The notes under the pieces were generated by a model, which was given only the letters and a program-made list of their open reading frames with translations, was not told the DNA's origin and did not search any database. From NCBI GenBank assembly GCA_951802195.1, contig OX637621.1, positions 1,708,625 to 1,772,624 of the forward strand: a stretch of DNA of 64,000 nucleotides, read 5' to 3'. The position numbers were made by a program, and so were the translations under genes. Each line of letters begins with the position of its first letter. Position 1 is the first letter of the stretch. This document shows positions 63,783 to 64,000 of this stretch, piece after piece. This DNA comes from Tausonia pullulans (lineage: Eukaryota > Basidiomycota > Tremellomycetes > Cystofilobasidiales > Mrakiaceae).

Positions 63783-64000
63783 GGTTGGGTAGGTTGGGTC
63801 GGTAGGTTGGGTCGGTAGGTTGGGTCGGTAGGTTGGGTCGGTAGGTTGGGTCGGTAGGTTGGGTCGGTAGGTTGGGTCGGTAGGTTGGGTCGGTAGGTTG
63901 GGTCGGTAGGTTGGGTCGGTAGGTTGGGTCGGTAGGTTGGGTCGGTAGGTTGGGTCGGTAGGTTGGGTCGGTAGGTTGGGTCGGTAGGTTGGGTCGGTTG
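63783..64000. repeat. 13-bp G-rich tandem array running off the window
   Basis: Repeats of GGTTGGGTCGGTA, about 16 nearly perfect units after an initial variant, continue to the last base of the window. Each unit has three G-runs on the + strand and the array could form G-quadruplexes. The total length is unknown. Confidence 0.95.

Noticed and set aside
63783-64000. Calling the terminal array a telomere
   Set aside because: The unit is not a known fungal telomere repeat and the window edge need not be a chromosome end.
1-64000. CRISPR arrays, bacterial operons or secondary-metabolite gene clusters
   Set aside because: No spaced palindromic repeats are present. The genes are intron-rich eukaryotic genes, and no polyketide, peptide-synthetase or terpene core enzymes are seen.

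Overview
The window looks like a GC-rich nuclear contig of a basidiomycete fungus, probably a yeast-like one; a red-yeast type in Pucciniomycotina is my guess. The reasons are genes cut by many introns of about 50-100 nt with GT..AG ends, clear fungal orthologues (SmD3, V-ATPase c'', Ole1 with a fused cytochrome b5, Sqs1, SRP receptor beta, a Cdc1/Ted1-type phosphoesterase), very Ser/Pro/Ala-rich proteins, several intron-containing nuclear tRNA genes and a two-ORF LINE. There is no bacterial-style operon structure. Exon limits were derived by hand from splice sites and reading-frame phase. For every multi-exon gene listed with exon coordinates the phases add up to an open reading frame.

Left arm (1-14.7 kb): the first exon of a leftward gene; a DHHC palmitoyltransferase; a 1324-residue Ser/Pro-rich protein with a PH-like domain; a leftward BSD-domain protein; a rightward DUF427 protein; about 1.7 kb with no secure gene; and the SRP receptor beta subunit.

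Repeat island (15.0-28.0 kb): a leftward full-length non-LTR retrotransposon (ORF1 with two CCHC knuckles; ORF2 with AP-type endonuclease, reverse transcriptase and C-terminal CCHC; the ORFs overlap as TAATG). It lies in tandem with an internally deleted copy and is followed by eleven tRNA genes in about 5.8 kb: Leu, Asp, Asn, Lys, Ser, Val, Ala, Phe(-), Ala(-), Glu and Arg. LINE 3' ends, an inverted ORF1 fragment, a 9-bp array and a 95-bp minisatellite lie between them. Leu, Asp, Lys and Ser carry introns at the canonical position 37/38; the Asp intron is 59 nt.

Right arm (28.6-64 kb): a protein with four repeated SUMO-consensus blocks; a CLASP N-terminal (TOG) protein; an unrecognised leftward protein; SmD3 and V-ATPase c'' transcribed divergently; an unrecognised 629-residue protein; the R3H/G-patch splicing factor Sqs1; a GFA/CENP-V-type protein; a secreted expansin-like protein joined to a ricin-type lectin; a small leftward gene; Ole1 delta-9 desaturase; and a membrane phosphoesterase of the Cdc1/Ted1 family. 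The window ends inside a G-rich 13-bp tandem array that runs off the edge.

Apart from the retrotransposon ORFs, neighbouring genes are not functionally linked; they form an ordinary compact fungal gene order. The most unusual stretch is the tRNA/LINE island.
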